Positions 8,542-17,771 of a stretch of DNA of 49,132 bases are shown here, piece by piece. Source of the stretch: Acidobacteriota bacterium (GTDB lineage: Bacteria > Acidobacteriota > Vicinamibacteria > Vicinamibacterales > CAVVIG01); contig JAHFUI010000008.1 in assembly GCA_023265175.1 (NCBI GenBank), positions 13,170 to 62,301 of the forward strand, written 5' to 3'. A model generated the notes under the pieces. The model worked only from the letters and a program-made list of their open reading frames with translations. It was not told the origin of the DNA and searched no databases. Both the position numbers and the translations under genes were made by a program. Numbering within the stretch: the stretch's first letter is position 1; each line of letters starts with the position of its first letter.

Positions 8542-10164
8542 TTACATTGATCCGGCGCGCGAGTGACCGAGCCGCGTCCGCAGCAACGCCATGGCTTCGC
8601 CAAATTCGGCGATCGCCAGAAGCTTCGCGGCGACAGCGAGCGCCGCCAGGCCCGACGCGATTTCGAGCGCCAGTCGAATCGATTGCGAGGCCAGGCTCTT
8701 GCCGGCGATGATCGTCTCCGCTCCATGCTCCACACCGAAAACGACCGTGGCCATCACGAGGGAGGCGGCTGTAATTTTCACGAGCGCAACCGCGAGATGT
8801 TTCGCGCCGATGCCGTCCAGGCGCCGCCGCAACAGCAGCATCAGGAGAGCGCCGTTGGCGAGGGCGGCCAGAGACGTGCCCAAGGCGAGACCGCGGAAGC
8901 CCATCGCGCGCACGAGCAGGAAACTCAGAACGATGTTCGCGCCGATGGTGCAGAAGCTCACGGTCACCGGTATGCGGCTCTGTCGCAGGGCATAGAAGGC
9001 AGGCGACGCAATCCGGGCCGTCGAGTAGCCGATCAGGCCGACGGCATAGAGACGCAGCGCGGCCGCCGTCGGTGCGGTGTCGGCCGGTAGAAAGCGTCCG
9101 TGCTCGAACAAGAGCCGCACGATCGGTGTGGCGAGCGTGATGAGGCCGAGCGTCGCCGGGACGTTCAGCATCAACATCAGCGACACCCCGCGCGACAACG
9201 TCTCGCGGACGCCGTCGATGTCGTCAGTAGCGGCGCGCCTCGACACCGCCGGCAGCACCGCCGTCGCAATCGAGACGCCGAACAGTCCGATCGGCAAGTA
9301 CATCAAGCGGAACGCGTAGGTCAGCCACGACACGGCACCGGTGCCCTGACTCGTCGCGAGGAGAGTGTTGACGAAGATGTTGACCTGCGTCGCGGCGAGG
9401 CCGATCGTGCCGGGGCCCATCAGCCACAACACCTGACCCAATCCCGGATCGCGCGGGTCGAAGACCGCGCGATACCGAAATCCTTCCCGTCTGATCGAAC
9501 GCCATTGCGTCGCGATTTGGCCGATGCCGCCCGCGACGGCCGAAATCGCGATGGCCATGATCGGCGGCCATCCAACGAGCGGCATGACGGGCACCAGCGT
9601 CAACGCGCCGACGATCGTCGCGACATTGAACGCTGCGGGCGCGAGCGCCGGCACGAAGTAGTGATGCAGCGAATTGAGCATCCCCATCATCACCGCGGCG
9701 ACCGCGGTCATCATGAGGAAGGGAAGCATCACGCGTGTCAGCTGGACGGTCAGTTCGAGCTTGCCCGGAACCGACGCAAACTGCGCGGCGTACGCGCCGA
9801 CGATCGGGTGCGCGAAGAGGATGCCGATCGTCACGAGCGCGCCGGTGATGATGAGCAACCCGTTCAGGACGTTGTTGCCGAGCCGCCATGCGTCGTGCCG
9901 GCCACGCGCCGTGAGGACACGCGTGAAGGTGGGCACGAATGCCGCGCTCATGGCGCCTTCAGCGAACAGATCGCGCACCAGATTTGGAATCCGGAACGCG
10001 ACGATGAAGGCGTCCATTTCGTTCCCGGCGCCGAACAGCGCCGCGAGCACCTGATCGCGGGCGAGGCCGAGGATGCGGCTGGTGAGTGTCGCCGCGGCAG
10101 TCAGCCCGGCGGATCGTGCGAGCCCGAATGAGGCTGAGTGGGAGGGTGTATCGGTGTCAGCCAC
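8542..10164 (-). CDS. murJ: Lipid II flippase MurJ
   Basis: Integral membrane flippase of the MOP superfamily, 540 residues and about 14 transmembrane helices, moving lipid II to the periplasmic face for peptidoglycan synthesis. The N-terminal signature RILGLARDQVLAALFGAGNEMDAF and the FRIPNLVRDLFAEGAMSAAFVP segment are diagnostic. Its start overlaps the end of yqeY by 8 bases, so the two are probably translationally coupled. The other lipid II genes lie 10 kb away in the dcw cluster on the opposite strand. Confidence 0.95.
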   Translation of the reverse strand: MADTDTPSHSASFGLARSAGLTAAATLTSRILGLARDQVLAALFGAGNEMDAFIVAFRIPNLVRDLFAEGAMSAAFVPTFTRVLTARGRHDAWRLGNNVLNGLLIITGALVTIGILFAHPIVGAYAAQFASVPGKLELTVQLTRVMLPFLMMTAVAAVMMGMLNSLHHYFVPALAPAAFNVATIVGALTLVPVMPLVGWPPIMAIAISAVAGGIGQIATQWRSIRREGFRYRAVFDPRDPGLGQVLWLMGPGTIGLAATQVNIFVNTLLATSQGTGAVSWLTYAFRLMYLPIGLFGVSIATAVLPAVSRRAATDDIDGVRETLSRGVSLMLMLNVPATLGLITLATPIVRLLFEHGRFLPADTAPTAAALRLYAVGLIGYSTARIASPAFYALRQSRIPVTVSFCTIGANIVLSFLLVRAMGFRGLALGTSLAALANGALLMLLLRRRLDGIGAKHLAVALVKITAASLVMATVVFGVEHGAETIIAGKSLASQSIRLALEIASGLAALAVAAKLLAIAEFGEAMALLRTRLGHSRAGSM

Positions 10165-10606
10165 TCAGCTTGCCGCGCGCCAGCTCGTTCACCGTCCTTC
10201 CATCGACGTTCTGGCCGGACAGCTTTGCCATGGCGGCTTTCATCACTCGGCCGACGTCTTTGGCGGATGCCGCGCCGGTCTCGGCAATCGCTTCGACGAT
10301 CGCGCGGTCGACCACGGCCGGATCGGCGGCGGGAGGTAGGTACGATTCCAGCACGGCGATTTCAGCGGCTTCCTTGTCCGCAAGATCCTGGCGGCCGCCG
10401 CGCATGAATTGCTCGATGGAATCCTTGCGCTGCTTCACGAGTGCGCTCACAACCTGCCGTGATTCATTGTCGTCGAGCGCACGGCCTTTCTCGACATCGC
10501 GGTTCATGAGCGCGGCCTTGAGCATGCGCAACGCGCTCAAGCGCGCCGGCGCCTGCTTGCGCATCGCATCCGTCATCGCGGCCTGGACCTCGTCCACTAA
10601 GGCCAA
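10157..10606 (-). CDS. yqeY: YqeY family protein (GatB/YqeY tRNA-interaction domain)
   Basis: A 149-residue helical protein related to the C-terminal tRNA-binding domain of GatB. The N-terminal helix with RLSALRMLKAALMN, the middle KQRKDSIEQF and ESYLPP, and the C-terminal DVGRVMKAAMAKL are family-typical. The start is a TTG one base after the preceding stop; the next ATG, ten codons in, would remove a conserved part of the first helix. Molecular role is poorly defined in the family. Encoded between an STN-domain protein and murJ, which it overlaps. Confidence 0.9.
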   Translation of the reverse strand: MALVDEVQAAMTDAMRKQAPARLSALRMLKAALMNRDVEKGRALDDNESRQVVSALVKQRKDSIEQFMRGGRQDLADKEAAEIAVLESYLPPAADPAVVDRAIVEAIAETGAASAKDVGRVMKAAMAKLSGQNVDGRTVNELARGKLSG

Positions 10607-10607
10607 T

Positions 10608-11366
10608 TTATTGATTCTGGGGTCGAGGCGGCGGAGGAAATCCCGGCGGAAGAAATCCCGGCTGCCCGGGCTGCGGTGCCGGTGCGGGTACCACCATGCC
10701 GGGAACAGACACGCCTACCGGAGTAGAAGTCCGCGGGCCCGGATATGAAACCCCAGTGGGCAGCGCAGCAGGCGCTCCCTGTGGCGGGAAAAGCGGCTGC
10801 TGTGGCTGACTGCTCACGGCGCCGGACACCGCCCCCTGCTGCGGATTCGTGACTTGAGGCGGTGGGAACGCGAACACCGCGCCGCCTGGGTTCTGAAGCG
10901 TCACCCCTTGCCCACGGTCATCTTCACCAGGAAACGGCGGCGCCTGCTGTGGGAACGGGGCCGGCTGTGCGAATACCGGCGGCGGCGCCGCGGTCGTCGA
11001 TGACGCCGGAGCGATACTGGCCGGGATCACGACGATGCGCTCGAAGGCGGACACGTTGCCATCAGACGTTGTACGCGGCGCCAGGATGACGCCACTGATT
11101 GATCGCAGGACGATGTCGAGCGCCTGCCGTTCCGGAACGTCCGTCAGTTGCAAGGTCAGTGGTCCGCCAGCGACGCGTTCAGCGTTGATCACCTTGGTCT
11201 GACCGACTCGTTCCCATTCGGCAAGAATCTGCCGGACCGTCGCGTTCTTGGCGACGAGCGTGACGTGGCCGCCTTGCAGCGTGAGCTGCACGTCGGCCGA
11301 CGCGGTCGACACCACGCCCACCACTGCGAGCACATTGACCGCTGCCGCCACCGAAAAGTTGGGCAT
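10608..11366 (-). CDS. Secreted protein with an STN (secretin/TonB short N-terminal) domain and a Pro/Gln-rich tail
   Basis: 252 residues. A signal peptide covers about 1-24, with cleavage likely after TASA. Residues about 25-95 (QLTLQGGHVTLVAKNATVRQ, then GGPLTLQLTDVPERQALDIV) match the STN fold found at the N-terminus of secretins and TonB-dependent receptors. No secretin or barrel follows; the rest is a Pro/Gln/Gly-rich tail, so this is a stand-alone periplasmic STN protein of unknown partner. The ATG at 11366 is supported by a promoter ending 12 bases upstream. It ends one base before the yqeY start. Confidence 0.8.
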   Translation of the reverse strand: MPNFSVAAAVNVLAVVGVVSTASADVQLTLQGGHVTLVAKNATVRQILAEWERVGQTKVINAERVAGGPLTLQLTDVPERQALDIVLRSISGVILAPRTTSDGNVSAFERIVVIPASIAPASSTTAAPPPVFAQPAPFPQQAPPFPGEDDRGQGVTLQNPGGAVFAFPPPQVTNPQQGAVSGAVSSQPQQPLFPPQGAPAALPTGVSYPGPRTSTPVGVSVPGMVVPAPAPQPGQPGFLPPGFPPPPRPQNQ

Positions 11367-11378
11367 TGAGCTATGACC

Positions 11379-11407
11379 AGTATACGCACGCCTCGCGGTA
11401 TTTCCAA
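11379..11407 (-). promoter_or_regulatory. Sigma70-like promoter for the STN-yqeY-murJ-rhomboid genes
   Basis: TTGGAA (11407-11402), 17 bases, TATACT (11384-11379) on the minus strand. The ATG at 11366 follows 12 bases after the -10, leaving at most a five-base leader. Confidence 0.55.
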
Positions 11408-11610
11408 GCGGGGCGTTTGGCCCCCAATCCGTCGATGAAGCGGCCGGCAGTCCTCGCATGCTGTCTCGGCGTTCGTGGTCGCCGGTTCGCGCGAGCTGGT
11501 GACGCACACGCGTGAGCATCGAGGCGCGGACCTCAGCGCGCGGGCCTGTCACACTCGACCGGTCGTCTTACATCGGACGCCTCCGGCGACACCTGGATGA
11601 TCCAGGGTCG

Positions 11611-12210
11611 TCTAATCCGTCGATACGCCAAGCAGACGCGCCGGCCGATCCCGTTACACGGGCACCGGCAGCAGCCGCAACGCCTCGATCCACTCCGCAA
11701 TCTGGGCCGCCGTGGCCGCCCGCCGCAGCACCAGCTGCCGCGCATGCTGCACCACGCGGCCCGGCGTCTGCAGCATTAAAAACCGCAACCGCTTCGGCCG
11801 CGCCGTCAGCAGCTCCGCGGGCAAGGCTCATCGCGTTCACGCCGTCAGCACGTTGTGTGTCAGCACCGCTAGTCATACCCCCGCTGCCGGACTTTGGTCT
11901 GCACCTCCCGCTGCACCCGCCCAGGCAGCCCGAGCGACCGGAACGTCTGCCCCACGAGCGGCGCGCCGCCAAAGGCCGTGAGCGTTTCGGACAACGGGGT
12001 CGGGTCGATCGCGAAGGGGAGCGGCGATTCGGTCGGGGAAGGGTTCCGCGGTTTCAGCCAGCGGTATTCTATCCGCGGCCGCACCCGCGCGGTGCCGCTC
12101 GCTTGCGCTGGCACGCGATCACGTGCCGCCCCCACACCATCACATCGGCCCTCAAACGCCTCTCCTCGCGCGTCGTCGAGCCGGCCGCTTTGCTTATCGA
12201 CGGATCAGGG
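11611..12210. mobile_element. Decayed IS1380-family insertion sequence
   Basis: A 600-base remnant. Near-matching terminal inverted repeats lie at about 11611-11633 and 12187-12210, sharing ATCCGTCGATA followed by a GC-AAGC stretch. Between them is a broken transposase on the minus strand. A further copy of AATCCGTCGAT lies outside at 11426-11436, perhaps an end left by an earlier event. The stretch 11408-11610 shows no gene. Confidence 0.65.
11654..12135 (-). pseudogene. IS1380-family transposase, internally deleted and frameshifted
   Basis: The N-terminal part reads LTAFGGAPLVGQTFRSLGLP, typical of the start of IS1380-type DDE transposases, and stops at 11869 (QRGYD then TAG). The next frame at once gives the family's C-terminal block: VLTHNVLTA, two in-frame stops, then ALPAELLTARPKRLRF and PGRVVQHARQLVLRR, ending at 11654. 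The whole catalytic DDE core of some 300 residues is missing, so the element cannot encode its own transposition. Confidence 0.65.
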
Positions 12211-12223
12211 TTGGCCCGCACGG

Positions 12224-13180
12224 CTAGCGGAAATAGTCGATGACTTGAACCAGGATATCGTCGAGATTGTGCTGCGTTTTGTACCCGATAAGTGCCGTCA
12301 CCTTGCTCAGGTCCGGCAACCGCCGGGGCATGTCCTCGAATCCCGATTCATACGCATCGTCGTAGGGGGTGTATGTGATAAGGGACTGAGAGCCGGCAAG
12401 AGCTCGCACGCGCTCAGCGAGCGCCTGGATCGCCACTTCCTCCGTGTTCCCGATGTTGATGACCTGACCGATGGCCTTGGGCTCGCCGACGAGCGCGAGC
12501 AGTGCGCCAACAACGTCGGCGACGTGCGTGAAAGCGCGCGACTGTGTCCCGTCGCCGAAGACGGTGATCGGCTCCCCCGCCAGCGCCTGCCGCACGAAAG
12601 TTGGGATGACCATGCCGTATCGACCGGTCTGCCGTGGCCCCACGGTGTTGAAGAAGCGGACGATGATGACCGGCAGCTTGCGCTCTTTCCAGTACGCGAG
12701 CGCCAGGAACTCGTCGATGGCTTTGCTGCACGCGTACGCCCAGCGATGCTTGGTCGACGCGCCCAGCACGAGGTCGGAATCCTCGCGAAACGGCACGTCG
12801 TCGCTCTTGCCGTACACCTCGGAGGTCGACGCGATGACCACGAGCTTCTTTTTCTTGCTGGCGTGCTTCAGCACGACCTCGGTGCCGTGCACGTTGGTTT
12901 CGATGGTGTGCACCGGCTGTTCGACGATCAACTTCACGCCGACGGCCGCGGCGAGATGAAAGACGACGTCGCTGCGATCGATGAGCTCGGCGAGCAGCGG
13001 CTCGTTGTTCACCGAGTCGATGAAGTATTCGAACCCGGACCGCCCCTTGAGGTGCGCGATGTTATCGATCGACCCGGTCGACAGATTGTCCAGGATCAGC
13101 ACCCCATGTCCGTGTGCGAGCAGGGCTTCGGACAGATGCGAGCCGATGAATCCCGCTCCACCGGTGATCAGCGCTCGCAC
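12224..13180 (-). CDS. NAD-dependent sugar-nucleotide epimerase/dehydratase (extended SDR)
   Basis: 318-residue Rossmann enzyme acting on nucleotide sugars. The N-terminal NAD site is [12 protein letters not shown], followed by FHLAA, catalytic STSEVYG and Y-ACS-K at about 150, and the substrate-side [15 protein letters not shown]. This set suggests a UDP-sugar 4-epimerase or UDP-glucuronate decarboxylase; which one is not clear. The GTG at 13180 has AAAGGA upstream and overlaps the aminotransferase end by 13 bases. Last gene of the glycan operon, ending beside the IS1380 remnant. Confidence 0.9.
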   Translation of the reverse strand: MRALITGGAGFIGSHLSEALLAHGHGVLILDNLSTGSIDNIAHLKGRSGFEYFIDSVNNEPLLAELIDRSDVVFHLAAAVGVKLIVEQPVHTIETNVHGTEVVLKHASKKKKLVVIASTSEVYGKSDDVPFREDSDLVLGASTKHRWAYACSKAIDEFLALAYWKERKLPVIIVRFFNTVGPRQTGRYGMVIPTFVRQALAGEPITVFGDGTQSRAFTHVADVVGALLALVGEPKAIGQVINIGNTEEVAIQALAERVRALAGSQSLITYTPYDDAYESGFEDMPRRLPDLSKVTALIGYKTQHNLDDILVQVIDYFR

Positions 13181-14274
13181 GAGACGTGTCCTTTCAGAAT
13201 GACTGCCGCCACCTCGGCGACGTTCTCGTTCTCCATCCGCGGATGGAGCGGCAGCGAGACGATCTCGTCGCAGATGCGCGCGGCGATCGGGCACTCGGCG
13301 GGAGCGAACTGCGCGAACGCCGGTTGCCGGGGAATCGGAAACGGGTAGTGAACGAGCGTCTCGATGCCCGCGGCGCCTAGGCGACGTTGCAGCGCGTCCC
13401 GTTCGGCTGTCCGGACGACGAACAAGTGGTACACGTGCCCGTCATCGCACCCGGTGGGAAGGGCGATCGGTCCGCCGGCCAGCGCAAAGCGGTAGCGGTC
13501 GGCGAGGTCGCGCCGCCGATCCGTCCAGCCGCGCAGGCGCGGGAGGCGCGCCGAGAGAATCGCCGCCTGGATCTCGTCGAGCCGTGAATTGCAGCCAGGC
13601 TCCTGGTGGCGGTAGCGATCCGTTTGGCCGCCGTTTCGCAGCCGCTTGATGCGATCCGCCAATAATCGATCGTTGGTCACCACGGCGCCGCCGTCACCCA
13701 GCGCGCCGAGATTCTTGGTGGGATAAAAACTGAACGCGCCCGCCACGCCGATCGTTCCGACCGGCCGTCCTCCGGCGGTCGCCAGGTGCGCCTGGCAGCA
13801 GTCTTCGACGATGGGCAGGTTGTGCGCCGTCGCGATGCGGTCGATCGCCGCCATGTCGGCCGCCTGCCCGTACAGGTGAACCGGAAGAATGGCTCGCGTC
13901 CGCGGTCCAATCGCTTCAGCGATCCGCTCGGGGTCGATCGTGTAGCGAACGGGATCGATGTCGGCGAAGACCGGCCGGGCTCCGACCATCGTCACGGCGA
14001 GCGCTGTGTACGCCGCGGACAACGGCGTGGTGATGACTTCGTCGCCCGGTCCAATCTCCAGCGCCCGGAGGATCAGCATGAGCGCATCGGTGCCGCTGCC
14101 GACGCCAACCGCATACGACGCGCCAGCCGCCGTTGCGAATTGCTGTTCGAATTGTTCGACCTCGGGGCCGAGGACGAACCAGCCGCGAGCGACGACGCGA
14201 TCGATCGCGCGCCGAATCTCCGGGGCGTCCTCGCCGGGCGTCAACGACACGAATGGGATGCGCGGGACGGTCAC
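13168..14274 (-). CDS. DegT/DnrJ/EryC1/StrS-family sugar aminotransferase
   Basis: PLP-dependent transaminase of 368 residues that aminates a keto sugar nucleotide. The PLP lysine is Lys187 in [16 protein letters not shown]; the cofactor site GSGTDAL is near residue 60 and VEDCCQAH near 157. Starts with GTG in a GTGA overlap with the upstream SDR stop. A partner keto sugar could come from either flanking SDR enzyme, so the three genes probably make one amino sugar for a surface glycan. Confidence 0.93.
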   Translation of the reverse strand: MTVPRIPFVSLTPGEDAPEIRRAIDRVVARGWFVLGPEVEQFEQQFATAAGASYAVGVGSGTDALMLILRALEIGPGDEVITTPLSAAYTALAVTMVGARPVFADIDPVRYTIDPERIAEAIGPRTRAILPVHLYGQAADMAAIDRIATAHNLPIVEDCCQAHLATAGGRPVGTIGVAGAFSFYPTKNLGALGDGGAVVTNDRLLADRIKRLRNGGQTDRYRHQEPGCNSRLDEIQAAILSARLPRLRGWTDRRRDLADRYRFALAGGPIALPTGCDDGHVYHLFVVRTAERDALQRRLGAAGIETLVHYPFPIPRQPAFAQFAPAECPIAARICDEIVSLPLHPRMENENVAEVAAVILKGHVSCER

Positions 14275-15302
14275 GGGCTGCTCGGCTCCGGCGTGTCTGT
14301 GGCGTCGACGTACTGACGGTAGTGCTGCCGGTAGAAGGCCACGGTTCGATGAAGTCCATCACGCAGCGAGATGGACGGCGCCCAGCCGGTGGTGCCAGCG
14401 AACTTCGACGAGTCGGCATAGAAGCTGCCGATGTCGATGGCCTTTTTCTCGGCGGGCCACTCGACGTACTGAACTCGTCCCGACTGCGCCACATCGACTA
14501 GGAGATCCGTCACCTCGCGGAGGCTGTGCGGCGCCTCGCCGCCGACGTTGAACGCTTCGCCGTTGCACGCATCGTCGGCGCCCGCCCGCAGAAACGCATC
14601 GGCCGCATCGTCGACGTAGACGAAGTCGCGGAGCTGCGAGCCGTCGCCGTAGATGTGGATCACGCCGTTCTCGATGGCGACCCGGATAAACCACCCGATG
14701 AAGCCCTGGCGGTTGTGCCTGATCAACTGGCGTGGGCCGTACACGTTGGTGAGACGCAGCGAGCAGGCGCGCACCCCGAACACGTTGTTGTAGACGAGGT
14801 GGTAGTACTCGCCGGCCGCCTTGTTGATGCCGTTCACGTCGGTGGGGCGCACCAGGTGCGATTCCCTCACCGGCAGCGAATCCGGCCGTCCATACACCTG
14901 ACGCGTGCCGGCGAAGACGACCTTCACGCCTGGATTGTAGGTACGGCAGGCCTCGAGGACAGTGAGCTGGCTGCGGCAGTTGATCTCGAGGTCGCTGTAG
15001 GGATCGCGCATGCTGTCGATGTGACTCACCTGGCCCGCGAGATTGAAGATCACGTCGCGATCGCGCACGAGGTAGTTCATCGTGCTCTGCTGACGGACGT
15101 CGGCGATGTTGACCTGCAGCCGATCGGCCATGCCATCGATGTTGAACAGGTTGCCGCCGTAATCAGGGATCAGCGAGTCGACGAGCAGGACCCGGGCGCC
15201 GAGGTCGACGAGTTGGCGGGCGAGATTACTGCCGATGAAACCGAGGCCTCCAGTGATCATGACCTTGCGGCTGCGGTAGAACTCGCGGTAGCTCACGGTC
15301 AC
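14271..15302 (-). CDS. Extended SDR (epimerase-like) with the catalytic tyrosine position changed to Asn
   Basis: 343 residues. The NAD site is [15 protein letters not shown] and the core [20 protein letters not shown] and [11 protein letters not shown] are intact. The position of the catalytic Tyr in Y-x3-K reads N157-GIN-K161. A family of epimerase-like proteins with NGINK seems to exist, so this may be a true subfamily feature and not decay. Substrate unknown; likely a nucleotide-sugar step in glycan making. GTG start in a GTGA overlap with the upstream glycosyltransferase. Confidence 0.88.
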   Translation of the reverse strand: MTVSYREFYRSRKVMITGGLGFIGSNLARQLVDLGARVLLVDSLIPDYGGNLFNIDGMADRLQVNIADVRQQSTMNYLVRDRDVIFNLAGQVSHIDSMRDPYSDLEINCRSQLTVLEACRTYNPGVKVVFAGTRQVYGRPDSLPVRESHLVRPTDVNGINKAAGEYYHLVYNNVFGVRACSLRLTNVYGPRQLIRHNRQGFIGWFIRVAIENGVIHIYGDGSQLRDFVYVDDAADAFLRAGADDACNGEAFNVGGEAPHSLREVTDLLVDVAQSGRVQYVEWPAEKKAIDIGSFYADSSKFAGTTGWAPSISLRDGLHRTVAFYRQHYRQYVDATDTPEPSSP

Positions 15303-16123
15303 GGGCGCGGCGGACCGGGATACACGCGGTTGGCCGGGTCGGCGGCCCGCTGGGCGAGCGGCGTCACGCCGGCGCGCAGGTGCTCACGGCGAATGACGAG
15401 CGCGTACCACAACACCAGCAGGTCCCGGCCCGTTCTGAAGAGACGTCGAACGTTGAAGAACTCTGATTTGCCGAACGCGCGATGGTAATGATGCACCGGC
15501 ACTTCGACGATGCGGAATCCGCCGTCCTGGATCTTCTTCATCATCTCGACGCAGATGATCCCGCTGGTCTTCGCGAGATTGATGCGGTCGAAGATCGCGC
15601 GGCGCATCAGCCTGAAGTCGCAATCGACGTCGCGCAGCTTCAGGCCGAACAGGATGCTGACGATGTAGTGATAGAGGCGTCCGATCACGATGCGATGAAA
15701 CGGATCGGCGCGGCTGATTTTGAAGCCGTTCACGAGATCGGCGTCTGGCGTCATCCTGGCCCACAGCACCGACAGTTCCGCGGGATCGTACTGCGCGTCG
15801 CCGTCCGTGTAGAAGATCAGCTCCTTGGTCGCCGACCGGAAGCCGGTTTGCAGTGCGGCGCCGTAGTCGCGGTTCTTCGGATGATGCACGGCGCGGACTT
15901 GCGGATAGGTCCGCGCGAGCTCGTCGGCGATTTCGGCCGTGCCGTCGGCGCTGCCGTCGTCGACGACGATGACCTCGAAGTCCGGCGTCAGTTCCGATGC
16001 GGCTTTCACGGTGCGAATCACCATGCTGGCGATGGTGCCGCTGTCGTTGTACGCCGGGAAGAAGACGCTCAGACCCGCTGGCTTGTGCGCGGGAGAGCCT
16101 GACATGTGCGGAGCATCCACCAT
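15299..16123 (-). CDS. Family 2 glycosyltransferase
   Basis: GT-A fold transferase of 274 residues. SVFFPAYND near residue 19, VVDDGSADGTAEIA near 53 and the metal-binding YTDGDAQYDP near 105 are the GT2 hallmarks. There are no obvious transmembrane spans at the C-terminus, unlike the GT2 gene at 16892. A second possible start six codons in (MSGSP) has GGTGGA upstream and may be the real one. Likely adds a sugar to a polyprenol or lipid-linked intermediate. Confidence 0.9.
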   Translation of the reverse strand: MVDAPHMSGSPAHKPAGLSVFFPAYNDSGTIASMVIRTVKAASELTPDFEVIVVDDGSADGTAEIADELARTYPQVRAVHHPKNRDYGAALQTGFRSATKELIFYTDGDAQYDPAELSVLWARMTPDADLVNGFKISRADPFHRIVIGRLYHYIVSILFGLKLRDVDCDFRLMRRAIFDRINLAKTSGIICVEMMKKIQDGGFRIVEVPVHHYHRAFGKSEFFNVRRLFRTGRDLLVLWYALVIRREHLRAGVTPLAQRAADPANRVYPGPPRP

Positions 16124-16178
16124 AGCATGAAACCAGGTCGCGCAGCCCGGCCGCCGCCGTCATCATTCGTCATCGTCT

Positions 16179-16895
16179 TCAGGGCCGCGAGTTTCTGGCG
16201 ACGAGGCGCCAGGGAGTCACGAGCGATTCCACGAAGACGGCACCGGAGAGCTTCGATTCGCCCCGACGCCGTTCGACGAAAGCGATCGGCACCTCCGTCA
16301 CACGACAGCCACGCCGGGCGGCGAGGTACAGCGTTTCAATCAGAAACGAGTAGCCGTCGGAGAAGATCCGATCGAGCGGTAACGAGGCGAGCGTCGCGCG
16401 GCGCCAGCACCGGTACCCGCTCGTGCAGTCGCGCACGTGCAAGCGCGTGACCCGACGGACGTAAATGTTGGCGAAACGGCTGAGCACCACGCGGAACAGC
16501 GGCCAGTTGACGACGGTCCCATCGGGAACGTATCGAGAGCCGATGGCGAGGTCCGCATTCGCGACCGCCGCGATCAATGCCGGCAGCCGCGCGGGATCGT
16601 GTGACAGGTCGGCGTCCATCTGGCAGATCACATCGACCGATGCGCCGAGGGCTTTCTTGAAGCCGTCGAGATAGGCGAGACCCAGGCCGCGGGGTCCCGT
16701 CCTGTGCAACACCTCGAGGCGGCCGGCGTATTGGCGCGCCAGGCCGTCCGCGATCTCACCGGTTCCATCAGGAGACTGGTCATCAACAATCAGCAGCCGG
16801 ACGTTTTCGTGCTGCATCACGCCCGCCGCGAGCAGGGTCACGTTGTCGCGTTCGTTGTAGGTCGGCACGATGACGAGTGCCGTCGGCGTGCTCAC
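16179..16895 (-). CDS. Polyprenol-phosphate mannosyltransferase-like GT2
   Basis: 238 residues resembling dolichol-phosphate mannose synthase. IVPTYNERDN near residue 9, IVDDQSPDGTGE near 37, MDADLSHDP near 96 and GSRYVPDGTVVNWP near 124 are typical of the DPM1/Ppm1 group, as is FVERRRGESKLSG. It would charge a polyprenyl phosphate with a sugar that other enzymes use outside the membrane. GTG start in a GTGA overlap with the upstream GT gene, with GAGGG upstream. Confidence 0.9.
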   Translation of the reverse strand: MSTPTALVIVPTYNERDNVTLLAAGVMQHENVRLLIVDDQSPDGTGEIADGLARQYAGRLEVLHRTGPRGLGLAYLDGFKKALGASVDVICQMDADLSHDPARLPALIAAVANADLAIGSRYVPDGTVVNWPLFRVVLSRFANIYVRRVTRLHVRDCTSGYRCWRRATLASLPLDRIFSDGYSFLIETLYLAARRGCRVTEVPIAFVERRRGESKLSGAVFVESLVTPWRLVARNSRP

Positions 16896-17752
16896 GATCG
16901 CCGACCCTCGAAGCGAAGCGATGAGATCTGCTCGGACACGAGGCCGACGAGGAAAATAACGAGGCTCACAAGGATGAGGAGCACCGACGAATTGGTCACG
17001 TGCGACTGGGTGACGATGGTCCACACCGCGTAGCCCGCGCCGAGAAGAAAGGCGGCGGCGCTGATCGGCAGAAAGATTCGCAACGGACTGAAGATCGTCA
17101 TCACCTTGAGCAGGATCAGGACGAAGCGGACACCGTCGGGGCCCAGATTGATCTTGGAGCTGCCCCGTCGCTCGGCCGCTTCGACCGGCTCGAAGCGGAC
17201 GCTGTATCCCGCCTTCATGAACGCCAGAGTCGTCGTCGTCGGCGTCGAGAAACCGTTTGGGAGAAGGTGGAGGAATTCCAGCAGACACTCCTTCTTGGCC
17301 GCGCGAAATCCCGATGTGAGATCCGGAATCGGTCTCTCAGCCAGATAGCCCGCGACGCGGTTCAACGCGTCGTTGCCGACACGACGAGCGAGGTTGGCGT
17401 GTGAGTGACGTGCGCGCGCGCCAATGACGAGATCGTACGCGTCGAGATGGGAGACCAGACGCGCCGCGTCGCTCGGGCGATGTTGGCCGTCGCCGTCCAT
17501 GATCAGAATGAATGCGCCCGTGGCGTGGCGGATGCCCGTTTTGACCGCGGCGCCGTTGCCTTTGTTGTAGGGATGGCGAATCACGCGTGCGCCCGCGGCG
17601 GCGGCCTCTACGGCCGTCGCGTCGGTCGAGGCATCGTCGATCACCAGGATCTCGTGCCACGTCGAGGCGCCGCGCAACGCCGTGACGAGCGGGCCGATGG
17701 ACGCCGCTTCATTGAACGCCGGGATCACGATCGACGTGTGGATCGTCAACAT
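16892..17752 (-). CDS. Family 2 glycosyltransferase with C-terminal membrane segments
   Basis: 286 residues. GT2 catalytic features are IVIPAFNEA near residue 8, VIDDASTDAT near 37 and MDGDGQHRP near 86. Two hydrophobic spans at about 222-245 and 252-273 anchor it in the membrane. It resembles undecaprenyl-phosphate sugar transferases. It starts 19 bases after ychF on the same strand. First glycan gene of the six. Confidence 0.9.
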   Translation of the reverse strand: MLTIHTSIVIPAFNEAASIGPLVTALRGASTWHEILVIDDASTDATAVEAAAAGARVIRHPYNKGNGAAVKTGIRHATGAFILIMDGDGQHRPSDAARLVSHLDAYDLVIGARARHSHANLARRVGNDALNRVAGYLAERPIPDLTSGFRAAKKECLLEFLHLLPNGFSTPTTTTLAFMKAGYSVRFEPVEAAERRGSSKINLGPDGVRFVLILLKVMTIFSPLRIFLPISAAAFLLGAGYAVWTIVTQSHVTNSSVLLILVSLVIFLVGLVSEQISSLRFEGRRS

Positions 17753-17771
17753 CCGGTAATCCGCGGTTCGC

